From: Balanoglossus misakiensis
Taxonomy: Eukaryota > Hemichordata
Direction of reading: 5' to 3'
Assembly: GCA_040954595.2 (NCBI GenBank)
Contig: CM082598.2
Location: forward strand, 6,200,001-6,264,000
DNA length: 64,000 bases
Shown: in pieces, positions 40,547-53,320 of the stretch
Position numbering within the stretch: position 1 is the first letter of the stretch
Layout: every line of letters starts with the position of its first letter
The notes under the pieces: generated by a model
Seen by the model: the letters and a program-made list of their open reading frames with translations, nothing else
Databases searched by the model: none
Told to the model about the DNA's origin: nothing
Program-made: the position numbers and the translations under genes

Positions 40547-40707
40547 GCTAATACTAGTACTTCACTACTGATGGATCTGGACATACCAGTGCCCTCTACA
40601 GCTCAAGTGCATCAAGTTAGACTCGCCAGCAGCAAGTTGATCAACAACAACAACAACAACAACAACAGAAAAGTGTTGTTTGGCATGGAGCGTTGGAATG
40701 GCAAGAG
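40547..40707 (+). pseudogene. MED25: MED25 exon entering the ACID domain, frameshifted
   Basis: Enters in phase 0 (ANTSTSLLMDLDIPVPS...). The ACID start VVWHGALEWQE, matching human AWSGVLEWQE, lies in another frame after a (CAA)n run at 40643-40669 that encodes polyGln in the ACID frame and polyAsn in the entry frame. Donor GTGTGT. Confidence 0.8.
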
Positions 40708-40997
40708 GTGTGTACAGCTTACATACAAATAACTAATTAAAACAACTGACTGTAGGTCAATGCTGTTATTGTGGTTGGATCATGTTGGATAGTGAGCATT
40801 TTATGATAAACAGCGCTTTTAACTATTTGAATTTTAGGGTGCTTCCATATGTATTTTTGGAGGGTACACATTACACAAATTATGAGCTCGGCAGAACAAC
40901 GTGTGGTAGTACCCATCAATGAAGTACACAGATTGGTCTTTCATCCAGAGGCACACAGTGTACATGCAATGCAATCATTTCCCTTTGTATGTCTTAA

Positions 40998-41557
40998 AGG
41001 TCTCATGTCATGCTTTGGAAAGTTTTCATATTTCCACGTCAAAAGCTCACCTAGGGTACCTGTCTATGCATTGCCTATTGTGTCGGTTCCGAAAAATGTG
41101 CACGAATGGCGGAATTTGCCACTTTTTTTCATGCCTGTGATCAGGGAGCCACTTCGCACTCGAGCCAGGTGAAGGTATTTGCATATGGACAAACAAGTAC
41201 ACTACGTTGTAGTGTACCATTCTGTTTATCGGTCCATGAGTAATTAAGTCCACAGACAAAGACAAGCTATATAAACAGTGTTCAAAGCAAAGGAAGCCCT
41301 TGCCTCACATTGCAGGCAGAGGATTTACAAAGGTATGAAAGACTATTTGTCCACATCAAGATAAGTCTTCGGCTTAACTTCGAAAAGCCGAAAAAAATCG
41401 ACTGAGTTGGGTTAGGGGTACACGCCCACCCGCCACTTTTACTTGCTTGTTATCTAAGCACAAGGGGCAAAACGCATTGCAAGATAGTAACATACGTTAA
41501 CTTCAAGACCCAAATAGTGATTTTACGCGTGGTTGTATAGGGCATGGCATGAGACCT
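40998..41557. mobile_element. TTAA-flanked TIR element, 560 bp
   Basis: Ends AGGTCTCATGTCATGC and complement of AGGTCTCATGCCATGC, between TTAA sites (40994-40997, 41558-41561). A different family from the 38601 element, with the same target choice. It lies where an ACID-encoding exon of MED25 would be expected. Confidence 0.82.
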
Positions 41558-41866
41558 TTAACAAAGCAACCTTACGACAGGAGCAGATTTAGATAAACAA
41601 TTTCATCTGGGAGATAAACTATATAAGTCCACAGTTACTTGGGATTTGAAACTCAATGATAAATTTGTTAGTGACATGCTCATGTTAGATGACCTACCAC
41701 ACATTGTATTCATTAATTTATTGCATAAGTTGAGGTGAAATATACAATTGTATGATTCAACCATCAAATCAGTTCTGGTAGTGTGTACTTGACTGTATCT
41801 GAAGTTATAATCCACTTGGCAAAATCAAATCAAACAAAATACTAGTAACACAATGGAATAGACTTT

Positions 41867-42357
41867 GCCCACTTAGGGAATATATTTCTCGTCTATGTCA
41901 CCATACATGTAGCTGTATGCTGTGAGTTATGTAGGTGTCAATGTTTTCCCCCACAACAATCACTTGGTGGCATGTTTCACAACTCATTGCCCACTTAGGG
42001 AATATATTTCTCGTCTATGTCACCATACATGCAGCTGTATGCTGTGAGTTATATAGGTGTCAATCTTTCCCCCACAACAATCACTTGGTGCCACGTTTCG
42101 CAACTCATTGCCCACTTAGGGAATATATTTCTCGTCTATGTCACCATACACGCAGCTGTATGCTGTGAGTTATATAGGTGTCAATCTTTCCCCCCACAAC
42201 AATCACTTGGTGCCACGTTTCGCAACTCATTGCCCACTTTATTTATAGGGAATATATTTCTCGTCTATGTCACCATACATGTAACTGTATGCTGTGAGTT
42301 ATGTAGGTGTCAATGTTTTCCCCCACAACAATCACTTGGTGGCATGTTTTGCAACTC
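41867..42357 (+). repeat. 122-bp tandem repeat containing a splice acceptor and half a MED25 exon
   Basis: CCCACTTAGGGAATATATTT recurs at 41868, 41990, 42111 and, with a 12-bp insertion, 42233. Each unit ends in an intron acceptor followed by the exon segment encoding FPPQQSLGG or its relics. Only the last unit runs on into the full exon. Confidence 0.88.
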
Positions 42358-42436
42358 ACGCACTGTGGAGTTCCAGTTTATGAATAACAGCCAGGTAGCA
42401 TACAGATCTCTCTTCAGAATAATGTCTGGAGGATTT
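42307..42436 (+). pseudogene. MED25: MED25 ACID-domain exon
   Basis: Between GTTATGTAG and GTAAGT. CQCFPPQQSLGGMFCNSRTV and FQFMNN ... YRSLFRIMSGGF match human [20 protein letters not shown] and LKGLYRIMGNGF. The exon itself is open, but the ACID segments expected before and after it were not located. Confidence 0.82.
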
Positions 42437-42572
42437 GTAAGTATGTCTTTGGAATAGACAGGTTTCCAGATTAGACAGGGTTCGGTTGAGACAGGTTTTA
42501 CTGTATTTTGATACATGCTCTGGCTTAACCCTTTCACCACCATGGTTCAGTCCAAACCCGTTGTTTTCTATG

Positions 42573-44781
42573 CAGTCTGCACGATAGCTCCAACTTCCGG
42601 TACCTATGAATGCCGGGTAATATCCGCAACAGAGGCGTTATCCATGCGCGTAATTGAAAGTAAACAAAAGCCAGCGATATTGGCGAATTTAAGTTGCGGT
42701 TTTCTCGTAAACTAGAGAATGACTTTACTATTATGAGGATGGGAGGTGTCGACTGCATGTCTGACGAACGTTGTACAGTAATTTGTTGTTAAATATACAT
42801 TTTTCAAAACATATTTTTTTACTCTGAATTAAGGTTGCTAAAATTCCTTAATTTGAAGCATACTCGACTTTCAACATTTGTACTTTTTGGTCTAAAGACG
42901 GGATTGCCGATTTATGTGGATTAAACGTACCTCAGTATGTAAATAAACGAAAATCAGGTCAACTGGGTTCACTGAGCGTGCTTGCTGTCGGCAGAAATGT
43001 AGCCAATTTACGTTACTCGATATTGGGCAAAATCCGAATATTTTGTCAATTTTAGGGCAAAATCTTGGTCTTGGCGTCACCTCTGTGCAAAAACGGCTGC
43101 TACTATCGTGTTTGGGAAGTCATGGACTGTCCCGGTAAGCGGGTCCTATGATGCTGCCGGTTCCGTAGGATTCCTCAGCGCGTGACCAAATAGAGAGTGC
43201 ATTTTCCGGGGGATTTACAGGCCTCTCTTTGATATGTTGTACTTTTTGGTCTAAAAATCATATCGGCAATCTTGTATGAAAAATATGCCCTTCTGATATT
43301 ACCTTTCATTCCAAAATAGTCAAATGTGCAGTCAAATGCTAAGATGTGCCCGTAGGATAATATAAATATGAGGAAAAATATAGAAAATGCTATTATTTTC
43401 GAGTCCATTTTGTTCGAACGTTTGAGCCATTAGGAGAGTTCAAACCCCTACATCGACACATGGTTTACTCCAGGGATCTTCCAGCTTCAAAATGCAACAC
43501 TCTCGGTTTACCGCCTACCCAGATTTTCTTTTGGAACACGTGAGTTTGAAGACATCCATAAAAAACCATTGATTGACACACGCCGGATTTCAGTCATATG
43601 AGCATTTAGCGCCGCATTGTCCAATCCAGTTTTATTTTCTTGAATGCAGCATGTCATTTGTCACTCCCCATAAAGTTTTGCGTTGGCAGATATGCCCCAA
43701 TATAGTAAAAAATGGGCGTAAAAGTCAAGTCTGGTGACATGGCGGGAAATTTTCACGTGTGCAGATCAACTCAATAATAATGTCATGTGATACCATAGAG
43801 CTGCGTCTATTGGTGGAAAGTGGCAGGTCATGCATAATGAGCGTCTGTCTACGTTAGATCATTTGCTCATTCATGTGAGGCAGGCTAATACGGAAGTATC
43901 TCCTCGGTGTTCTTAGCTAATTACACTTTAGTTCGGGTGGAATTTAGAGGATAACGTATGGCAATGCATGTTTTTAATGACAGATCAGTCATAACTCTGC
44001 TTGTTTGGGCCATGTTTTTCATCTGAGCCTCCAGAACCGGGTCCACAGCCGCTGTTGTATACGATCGATCGACAAGTGCGCGCGGTTACAAAGTAGGCGT
44101 TTTTGTCTAGGCTAGCGTTTTTTCTCTCTCCATTCGTTTTTCTTCATTGGAGAGTTAATTAGTTTCGATAGATAATTCGCTTGGTGTCATATCTATGGTG
44201 TTCCATGTAAACCATTTAGGATAAAAATTACATGTTTTAAAAAGTCAGTATGTATGCATGCATTGAGTGGTTATTTGAGGAACCTATTCACATCTGGTTC
44301 ACAGTCATTTCTTTCATTTCATGGCAAGACCACGCCAAATAGAAGAAAAAAAATCAGAAAAAGTTTCAGATGTTCCAAGTATAACAGAAAGTGGGTCAGT
44401 GCGAGGACAAGAGTCCTTGAAATTGTCACACTTCGTGCCGCGTACTTCGTGTTGACATGAATTTGGCGGAAGTGTAAACCATTTGTGTGTAGGGTAGGCA
44501 GAATTAAGCGCATGGGTTGGTATGCGTACAGAGGTTGTCAGCGTTCGCAAATCATTGCGAAAATATTTAGTTTGCGTATAAATTTCACAAAAATATCAAT
44601 TTATGATAGAAACTGTTCACGCAATGTAAAAAAAATAATTGATCTTGATGCATGAAAATTTGTGCCTACCCATGTAAAAAATGGTTTGTCGGACGATGAC
44701 GAACATGCCAATAACTCAATAACAGCCAATCAAATCACTGGTACCAGACACGCTCTAATCGAGGGGTTATCGTGCAGACTG
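42573..44781. mobile_element. 2.2-kb TIR element with 3-bp duplication
   Basis: Ends CAGTCTGCACGATAGC and complement of CAGTCTGCACGATAAC, with ATG flanking both sides (42570-42572, 44782-44784). The flanks are the two halves of an older repeat seen intact at 35456-35530 (CAGTCCAA ... GTTGGACCTCT). No transposase recognised in the interior. Confidence 0.75.
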
Positions 44782-44784
44782 ATG

Positions 44785-45970
44785 GTAATGTTGGACCTCT
44801 AAAAAGGGAACTGGGATTCTTTCTGGGAATCTCTTTATTTCTTCTGTCACAAAAATTGCATAGGAGTTCTAATTCTAAAAGGAGAACTGATTTGATAAAA
44901 AATCTCAAACTCAAGTTTTGGATGTGGCTCCAGTTTATTGTAGGTGACTAGTTTTCTGGAGTTGAAGTCTGTATACTTGCAGTAGAGTTGGTCACATTAA
45001 CTTGGGTAATCTGAGTGTGGTCAGAAATTGAACTTACACACACACACACATTAAGTTGAGTTAAGAACATGTCTGGTGTATTACTGTAATATGACTAGAT
45101 ACAGCAAATGCATTAACTATAAGCATATGTTAAAATACACAGTTTCCATGGACAAATCTGAGTGATGAAATTAAATACACATTTTATAAACCCTCTATGA
45201 TAGAGCACCCCACTGTTCAGAATGTCAATTTTGAAGTCCTACATCTATGACGTCATGCCTAGCTGTCAATGTTAACTGATGTGTACTTGTACTACTTGTA
45301 AATGGAAGTACTTTAAAGTAAAGCTCAGATGCAAGGATTTGTAAAATAAATATAATATTAAAACGTTGCCATCATTTTACTCCTTTGGAACAGTGGTCCA
45401 ATTGACTAATGTGATCACTCTGTGTGCGGCATATGGCATATTAAGCATTTAGTACTTTTCAATCAGAGGCTGTTAATTCTGTGATTAATTCTGCTTCTTG
45501 CATTATTGATTTTAAATCACCACACATGAATATTTTTGTCCAAAGGACTGTGGTGCCCAAGTTTTTATGATAAGATAAACAAACAGTGAAATTCACTGAA
45601 GAAGTGAGTGAGCACTTGCCCTATCATTGTTCAATGAAATGTGACCACCAATTCATTGACGCCTTGAGCATAGCAACAACAACCTGTGTATTGACGATAC
45701 TGCCTGTAGCCTTTCAGTTGATGTTGCTTGATGTACATATATGACTGGACTCGATTATTTGTGTTTTTGTTGCATTGATATTTTTAACAGCGTATTAAGC
45801 AATTTTTTGTTTGAGTTCATCATTCAGTGATGGTAGCATGACTAAAATCAGTGATGGTCGTCAGGTTGTGTATTTCAATTTTCAGGATAACTCTTTTTGT
45901 AACAAAATTCACAAGTTCTGTGACTGTCACAAGAGTGTTCTGAATTATTGGTTTGTTTTCCTGTAGTGTG
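44785..45970. other. Presumed MED25 intron, no coding seen
   Basis: AT-rich sequence with a short (CA)n run near 45037; no splice-bounded coding similarity seen. Confidence 0.5.
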
Positions 45971-45976
45971 CATTTA

Positions 45977-46611
45977 CCGTAGTTGTCCGGGTAAGAACCC
46001 CTGCTCGGACAAACGCCCCCCCCCTGGTTTTAGGGCCCATTTGTAGATCGAGGCCATATCCGGTCTAAAGCCCCCCCCCCCCCCCCCCCCCCCCGGCCGA
46101 ATATCCATTAAATTCTTGGAAATTTAATAAAGTGCAATGCAAAAAAGGCGGATTTTCATCCCCAAAGTCACTAAAAGTGAAAAAAAAATGTATGATGATT
46201 TACTTTCACGCTGATTATCGTACCCACCGCGGCCGACTGGCCACGCTGAGTTATATCATGGACGTCCATGGTTATATATAGCCGCTCTAGAAAACATGAC
46301 CTCAGACAGGTCCCTCGGGACCGTGCCTCGAATTCAACGATCACGTAGATGGACGCGCTGCCGCGTGTGAGGTCACCGGGGAGCTTTCCAAAGCGGCCGC
46401 GTGGAGCTGCTTCAGTCCGTCCTCGACGCGAAACACCCAAGATCCCGACTTGGACTCGGAGAATGAACCACTCAAAAATGTGCATAAAAGTCGAGGTGGC
46501 CATCCCTCATTTGCATAAATCTCGAGGCCATATCCGGGCTAAAGCCCCCCCCCCTGTTTTTTCGCTAATCTGTTGGCCCAGCACCCGGGGCTCTTACCCG
46601 GGCAACTACGG
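45977..46611. mobile_element. TA-flanked TIR element with poly-C tracts
   Basis: Ends CCGTAGTTGTCCGGGTAAGA and complement of CCGTAGTTGCCCGGGTAAGA between TA dinucleotides (45975, 46612). Inside, AGGCCATATCCGG..CTAAAGCCCC occurs near both ends, each followed by long C runs (24 C at 46071-46094). A GC-rich centre distinguishes it from its surroundings. Confidence 0.8.
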
Positions 46612-47745
46612 TACATGTTCCCAGATAGGAAGTTTTAATGGGTATTAGTGTCAACATCCACAAGTGACTTGAGGCCAGTGAACTTGCAGTTGTGTGTAGT
46701 GTGGATATTAGCTTGTGGTGATATTAACATGGCGAATATCAGAATAGTACAAACAAATGTTTAAAACAGGACATATACATAGCTTTCCCTTTCATAATTG
46801 GACTGCATTGTTATTGAAGTACAAAGACTTTCCAGCAACGTGACATGGCTGGATTTTTTTGTAGGAAACAAGTCTTTGATTTCCCGGCTGCTATTTGCTG
46901 TCTTTGTATTACATTACTAGTAACATCTCCATTTCTAGCTTTGCACCTCACATTCAATGAATAGACCTGTGGATGTTTTGACACTTCTCGTCAATGAATG
47001 TGTATGGTTGCAGTGATCAAATGATACACAAATCAAGGAACAAACAATGACTTGTATTTCTTTTGAAATGCTCACTCACTGGCCCCAATTGCAAAATAGC
47101 AACATTTAATACATGCGATATTCAATGCGTTTACAGTATTCAAAAATGTTTGAAATTGAATATTGTGCCAAAGAGTGGTGTTGTCAGTCCAAATATCAAA
47201 GCATTGAATGATTGTTCACAGTTTCCTGTATGGTTTGGCCCACCTCTTGTGAAAATATGACTTGTGATATAGTGTTGTACATTGAAAAGAAATTCATATA
47301 CATGTATTTTAAATATTTCATATTTTCAATCTAGAAGTGGGAGTTGCTTCCTCAAAATATAATTGACTGTCAGAATGAAAGGCAAGCGATTCACACAAGT
47401 TAACTCCAACACAACAACTCTTCAATTAAATAATTGACATCAGATAACCACAAAGGCATTATTCAAATAAATTGTATAAAAACAAATGCAGTTACAAGAT
47501 TTGATGTCTGAAAATTACTGATAGGTGTAGATTTTGTCAGCATTTCCCTTCCTGGGTTACTTTGCGATTAGTTGTTCTGCGTAGTAGAATGGAACAGTGT
47601 TCGGTCTGGATTGGTCACATTAATGTTCAGAGAGAAAGTTCTTTTGGCAACTGCTCATTGTATGAAAGGTCATAGGGTTAAGATGTCTTATGTCAAAGTC
47701 ACTTATGAATCCCTTAAAGATAAATGTAACCTATCTTATTGACAG

Positions 47746-47795
47746 ATAAGCCAGCAACAACAGAGAAATGTTATACACCCAAATGCTATCAAAAG
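47746..47795 (+). other. Possible small MED25 exon
   Basis: 50 nt between TTGACAG and GTGAGC. The frame ISQQQQRNVIHPNAIK is open and Gln-rich like the region after the ACID domain. Weak support; it could be chance. Confidence 0.28.
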
Positions 47796-49791
47796 GTGAG
47801 CTTCTGTCTATCTAGAAAATGGTGCCACACTGCTACTGATAAGGCCAAACAAGAGTTTTGTTTAGCGCCATAGGAAAATGTCAAAAATTTTAGTTATGGG
47901 AAACAACCAACAAGCAAACATTTATTTTCTTTTCATTTGTTTGATAAAATTATGATAACTATCCCAAAATTTGTAGCTTGTGTGCCTTTAAAATTCAAAT
48001 TCCTGTCCAAAGGGTGTCTACCCTTGCTTGTCAACTGTTATATAGGCAATTTACACAAACACGTACCAGTATAGATTCGACCACAGTCCTGTTGGCAAAC
48101 ATGCTTCAATGGTCTTTGCAGACAACCATCATAAATGCATGAAACGCAGCACGCTCATTCAGTCCGATAATAGGTGCTAAAACATAACATTTTGACATCA
48201 CTAACATTTTTCCCAGTGACCAAATTTTCTCAGTTTGAATCCACTGTTGATATTGTGGAAACATTAACGTGACCAGTTTTGTCCAGTGGCTGTGATTTAA
48301 ACCATCTCCAATACCAGAAAAATGTTGATCCAAAACAAACGTTTAGCACAAATTGTCATTTTGACTCGTGTACTCAGAGTTTTGGAAACTTGATCAAGTA
48401 ATATGACTTCAGAGAGGGGGGGGGGGAGCAGTATCCGCTTCCATTTATTGGCTGTTTAAACGAATGTGTCAGTTATGTTGAAGCATTCTTCTTGCTTTAT
48501 GCAGATGCACTTAGCGTCCCCATCCTCAACATACTGTAATAAGTCTCAGTGTTTGCCTGCTCGAGATTGTCAGTTTTTCATAAAAAGGAAATATTCATTA
48601 AAATTAAGCTTTAAATAATCTTATATATGATTTTAATTATTATCTATTAAATGACATTTCATAATATATCAGGATCAACACTTATGTATGACAAAACAGG
48701 CCAAAAATAAAAGAAAATCGAAAATTCTTGTATTTTTTAAAAAGTGCAATTTTGCAAGGAAAAATGAAAATCTAATATCTCAGCGGTGTACATTTACTTG
48801 CATGAGTTCTAGTGGAGGAAATCATGTTTTGTTTATGAAGTTCAATAGTCAGAAATGCAACGTTTTCATTGTTTCTTGGATTTCCCACTGTGGCAGCCAT
48901 ATTCCTTTATGCCAAAGCTTTATTATTTATCTGGTTAAAACTTGCATATGCACTCATATTTAGGGTTTATAATGCTTGTGTATAGTTCAGTGCCTACATC
49001 TGCATGGACTAATACTAGTACAGTTTGAAAAAAAATGATAATTATCCCTAAAGTTTCAACTTATATGCCTGTAAGCGACATACCTTGTATTTGCATGAAT
49101 TTGTCGTCAACCGAAAACGGATTACTTGTATGCAAATGTTTGGAGTTCTCGCAGCAATTTTAAATTCACCACTATTTTCTTGGGCTGGCCATCTGAAAGG
49201 CAGCATGGTTGTCATAGGATAAATCTTTTATGTCAACCGAGCAACATATTTAATATCATGAAGTGTACACAACATTTGCACTGCTGGAACTATCATGACC
49301 ACAATACTTGTTTACTCACCATGGAGGTCAAGTGGACCTCTATAAAAACGGTAGAACCGTTTTAATCCAGCTGACTTTTGAATTGCAACATACCGTCACA
49401 ATCAAATTTGATAAGCCTATTTATTTGCATTAATTCAAGTTTAAAGGAAAATTCATGAAAAAACGTGCCTTTTGGCAGCTATGGAGGCTAATACCCTAAT
49501 GTGTTCACTGATCAGGTTCGCAAAATACATTCAACCTTATGTAGTATGGTAATCAAACACTTAAAAATGTGATGTCATATAACAAAGGCCTGTTGAAATA
49601 CCCTGAAAGAAACAAAGTGTCTGTTTTACTTCTTACAATATACCATGCAAACAATTCTGCTGATGCAAAAATCAGTTGATGCAACACTTACAGATGTATG
49701 CACAGAACATACAATCTGTACGGGAACCCTCCATTAAAATTTCTGCACTTTGTACCTGACTTGGCTATTGTCAAGTCGTGTCACTTAATAT

Positions 49792-49922
49792 AAGGTTATT
49801 ACGAAAATACCGCAAAGTATGCACGAGGACATTAGCGCCAAGTATCGCCCGACGCGTAGCGGAGGGCGATGCGCTGCGCTAATGTCCGAGTGCATACTTT
49901 GCGGTATTTTCGTAATAACCTT
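49792..49922. repeat. Near-perfect 131-bp palindrome
   Basis: AAGGTTATTACGAAAATACC at the left is mirrored by GGTATTTTCGTAATAACCTT at the right. Pairing continues through GCAAAGTATGCAC and GGACATTAGCGC to a small GC-rich loop. Probably a foldback MITE. Confidence 0.88.
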
Positions 49923-51281
49923 ATTATTATACATCTTACATCTCCGTTACTCTTGTGTTGCATGTTACTTGGCTTTCAAAACGCCCAAAATGTCGATACA
50001 ATCGATCGAAAATCGCTCAGATGACTCAGTGAGCAGCCATCTTTGTTTTTTGTTTACGTGTGCGCACGTGCGTTGGAGTGGGGGCGCCTTGAAACCGTCC
50101 GCATAACAACGCATACCTGTACACGGTGAGTTTGGGGCGCCTTGAAACTAAGGCATATTTAACACGCGTTCCGTACGTACCGTTCCGTACGGCTTTTTAT
50201 TGCACGCCAAAATCTATTGTTCTCGGCACTAGATGTATAATAATATGTAATATTACCTGTAATCTGTTTAGTTTTGTTATTATTTTGTTATTTCACGTGT
50301 CCTTGTGCTTGGTGGGTGACACACTTTACACACCTGCTTGTGGCATGCATGGCACTATTTTTTGACTAAAAATGTTCCTTCCAGGCCATTAAATTAGCTA
50401 TATTGGGATATATCTTCATTTCAGCAATTTGTACGATGGGTAAACACTATTTGACGGGCGGAGAAGACCTGCTTATTGATATGTATTCTATTGCAACCAA
50501 TCAGTACACATAGTAAGAGACTGCTCACCACTCCAGATCTTATATCGAGAGCAGCCACTGTTTCGCGAGTATAAATTTTCGTGTTCTCTTATTTCATTCA
50601 CTGCATCGTTATCTTCAAAAAAATTTATGTGACACTTTATTTTTACACTATTTTGGCACTTGCGTATTTGGCGAAAATTTATTGCTCGCGAAAAATTAAA
50701 GCCGCTTGCACACGTGCCATTGTTAGGGCGCCCTTTTTGGGATTATAAAATTTGGTAAACATTTCTTATCAGTGACTCAAATACTTTTGCATGCACATGT
50801 GTATAAAAGGGACAGGGTCACCGCCCTCTACGCGCGTCCACAGCAGCGTGGCTAAAGGTCACAATGTTCACACGTGATTTCAGTCACTGTTTAGTGCAGC
50901 GCCCCGACCCAGGTCCCACCCCTCAACACCGTCCCCAAAAAAGCCGCTCTCACCTTTTCACACGTGGCACTTACAAATTAACGCCGCCTTAGGCGTTGAC
51001 GGCATGTGTGAAAGGCACTGAAGTGTTTTACAGTATGTACTTTTTAATCCCTTCAAATATTTGAATATGATTAATTCCATGGTACGTGGAACACGAAACC
51101 ACAGTTGATACCCCAAAAAAGTATTGAGAAATAACCTGAAGCTGGAGTTACTGAGCTTTAAATTGATTTCAATAATCTCCCAAGTGAAAATTGGCTGAAG
51201 CTCCTGTAGTCACTTACCTGTTGGTAGATTGACACATGACAATGATTGACTGTTTACACATTTCTTTGTTTGATCTTTTAG

Positions 51282-51541
51282 AGGAATATTCAAGCACTGC
51301 AGAAGAATTTAGAGATGGCACAGAAAAAAAAGAACTCGAATTGAAACAACAACAAAATCAACATGCACGACAAAATCAACTCATAGCAATGCACGACAAA
51401 ATCAACTCATAGCACAAAGACGACAACAACAACAGCAATTACAAAGATTACAACAACAGAGAACCTAACAGCAACAAGCAGTGCAAGCATAGCCAGCCAA
51501 TATACACTCAACAACTCGGACATCTCTTACTTAGTCAACAA
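51282..51541 (+). pseudogene. MED25: MED25 Gln-rich exon with several breaks
   Basis: Between TCTTTTAG and GTAAGT. It starts RNIQALQKNLEMAQKKK, comparable to human GIRQVITNHKQVQQQK, then passes through Gln-rich coding in three frames. A short direct duplication (CGACAAAATCAACTCATAGCA at 51370 and 51394) causes one shift; TAA at 51467 and TAG at 51490 stop the Gln frame. Confidence 0.65.
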
Positions 51542-51597
51542 GTAAGTTGTCACAATAATGTGTACAGTGAATATTTGAAACCCATGACTGATAACTA

Positions 51598-52156
51598 TGG
51601 GGGCCCGTTCTGGTCAAAATTGTAGTTTATTAATAAAACGTGTTAGAATTAATTTTACCAAAACTCGTGCACTGATCGCCATTATCGAGCACACTGCATT
51701 TATATTGGACAGCAAACCGCCCCAAAACGTCTCACAACTTGTTCACCCCTTTTCGAACTTTATGCGGCGAGAAAGACATGCTCATCCGCCGCCATCTTGA
51801 TTTACGCGCAAAGGATTGTGGGGGCAATTTTAATTCGACACAACACGTAAAATTAATTCGACACAACACGTGAAATTAATTCGACTAAAAACACATGATA
51901 TTAATTCGACACTACACCTGTAATTAATTCGAGTCTACACGTAAAAATAAATCGAGATTTTGGCAAAATTATTTCTAACAAAGATAAGCTAAATAATTAT
52001 TTAGAACACATAAAATTAATTCTGCATGACTACAAAAAATAATTAATGCACATAAAAAATAATTCTATATACTGGTAAAATTAATCCCAGGCTCTATAAA
52101 ATTAATTCTAACACGTTTTATTAATAAACTACAATTTTGACCAGAACGGGCCCCCA
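51598..52156. mobile_element. TA-flanked element with 60-bp perfect TIRs
   Basis: Both ends begin TGGGGGCCCGTTCTGGTCAA and are identical for 60 bp in inverted orientation, flanked by TA (51596-51597, 52157-52158). The interior at 51830-52080 is a run of diverged units of about 25-30 bp built on AATTAATTCGACACAACACG. 559 bp, non-coding, 56 bp after the donor of the preceding MED25 exon. Confidence 0.88.
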
Positions 52157-53320
52157 TAGATACCCGTTTTACTCCTGGGAATCGTTAGGTGGGGGGAAAT
52201 AAAATATTTTTTCTATAAAAGGAACTTTCTTGATGTTATAAAATAACATGTTCTGTGTTATTCCCAAAATCATTATAATGTATTGGGGACCTGACTCATT
52301 GAGTTAGAAAGTCACACAGAAGAAATTCAATGCACAATTAGCCCAAAGCAGACCAAAATTACAGACAAAGAAATACAACAAATCTTGTCTCAGTCTTATT
52401 TTCATTTCTACTATTTTTTCCGTCATACTAGTGTGGAAGCACTGATGATAACCTCTGGCAGACAGTTTTAAAGACCGACAATCGTCCTATGTGCATATGT
52501 GCATCATTTGTGAGTACAAACAGAACGTTCAATCCAAAAGTTATGCAAATATTGTGTTCAATGCATTCAAATAAGGGGCTGCCTTCCTTTCCTTCAATAT
52601 TTCATGCACACTGTATACATAGACTTCAGTTTTGTCCCTTCTTTTCACCCAGTTTGCTGTCTTTACCCAATCTCCAACACAGACTATGGTCACCGTCATC
52701 CTGTCTGTTGCTTGGACAGCACACTGTCTTAAGACATTGACTGTATACAATTTTTGTAACCAGCGTCTCTGGTTTAGCACATTCACGTTAGACGATCGTC
52801 ACCCTTTAACAAAGTCTGCTTAGAATTTTGATCACACAGTTTCCAAAATGCCTACATCTAATAACATAGGGAATTAAAGCTGCAAACAGTATTGTGGGGC
52901 ACAAGCAATTCCCAGGATTCCAACAGAATATCAAAGATTATCTGCTGTGGATGCTGAGATATGGCAAAAGTAGAGCAAACGTAACCCAGAGGTCACCCAA
53001 AATTTTGTCAAAAAACGTTGATCCTAAACTGAACTATGTCCAACAAAAACTAGACTTCTTTCTTTATTGGTTAGCCTAAAATGAGGTGTGTACATAATTA
53101 ATGAGGTCAACATTGGTCAATGTGGTCCTGAAATTAACAATAATATTTTAGACGTGGCCTAAATCTATTCACCAAAGTACATTTACTTTATGCCTCCCTA
53201 AATTTCAGTCGGAGTGACAAAAGTGAAGAATGTTAAAGAGAGCCGTCTCCTGATACATTGCCGCCTTCTGTGAAGTGACTCTAAAAAGAAAACCATTTTG
53301 TTTGCATTCAACAGCAATAG

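Larger units (their letters stand above)
46620..51280. other. Presumed MED25 introns, no further gene recognised
   Basis: Apart from the possible small exon at 47746 and the palindrome at 49792, I see no supported coding. A G run (48417-48427) and a GC-richer stretch near 50060-51000 stand out. The latter has repeated GGCGCC motifs and could be regulatory or repeat-derived. Confidence 0.45.

Noticed and set aside
43175-43408. Minus-strand frame resembling a signal-peptide protein (IFFLIFILSYG)
   Set aside because: It lies inside the 2.2-kb TIR element, is short and has no recognisable domain after the hydrophobic stretch.
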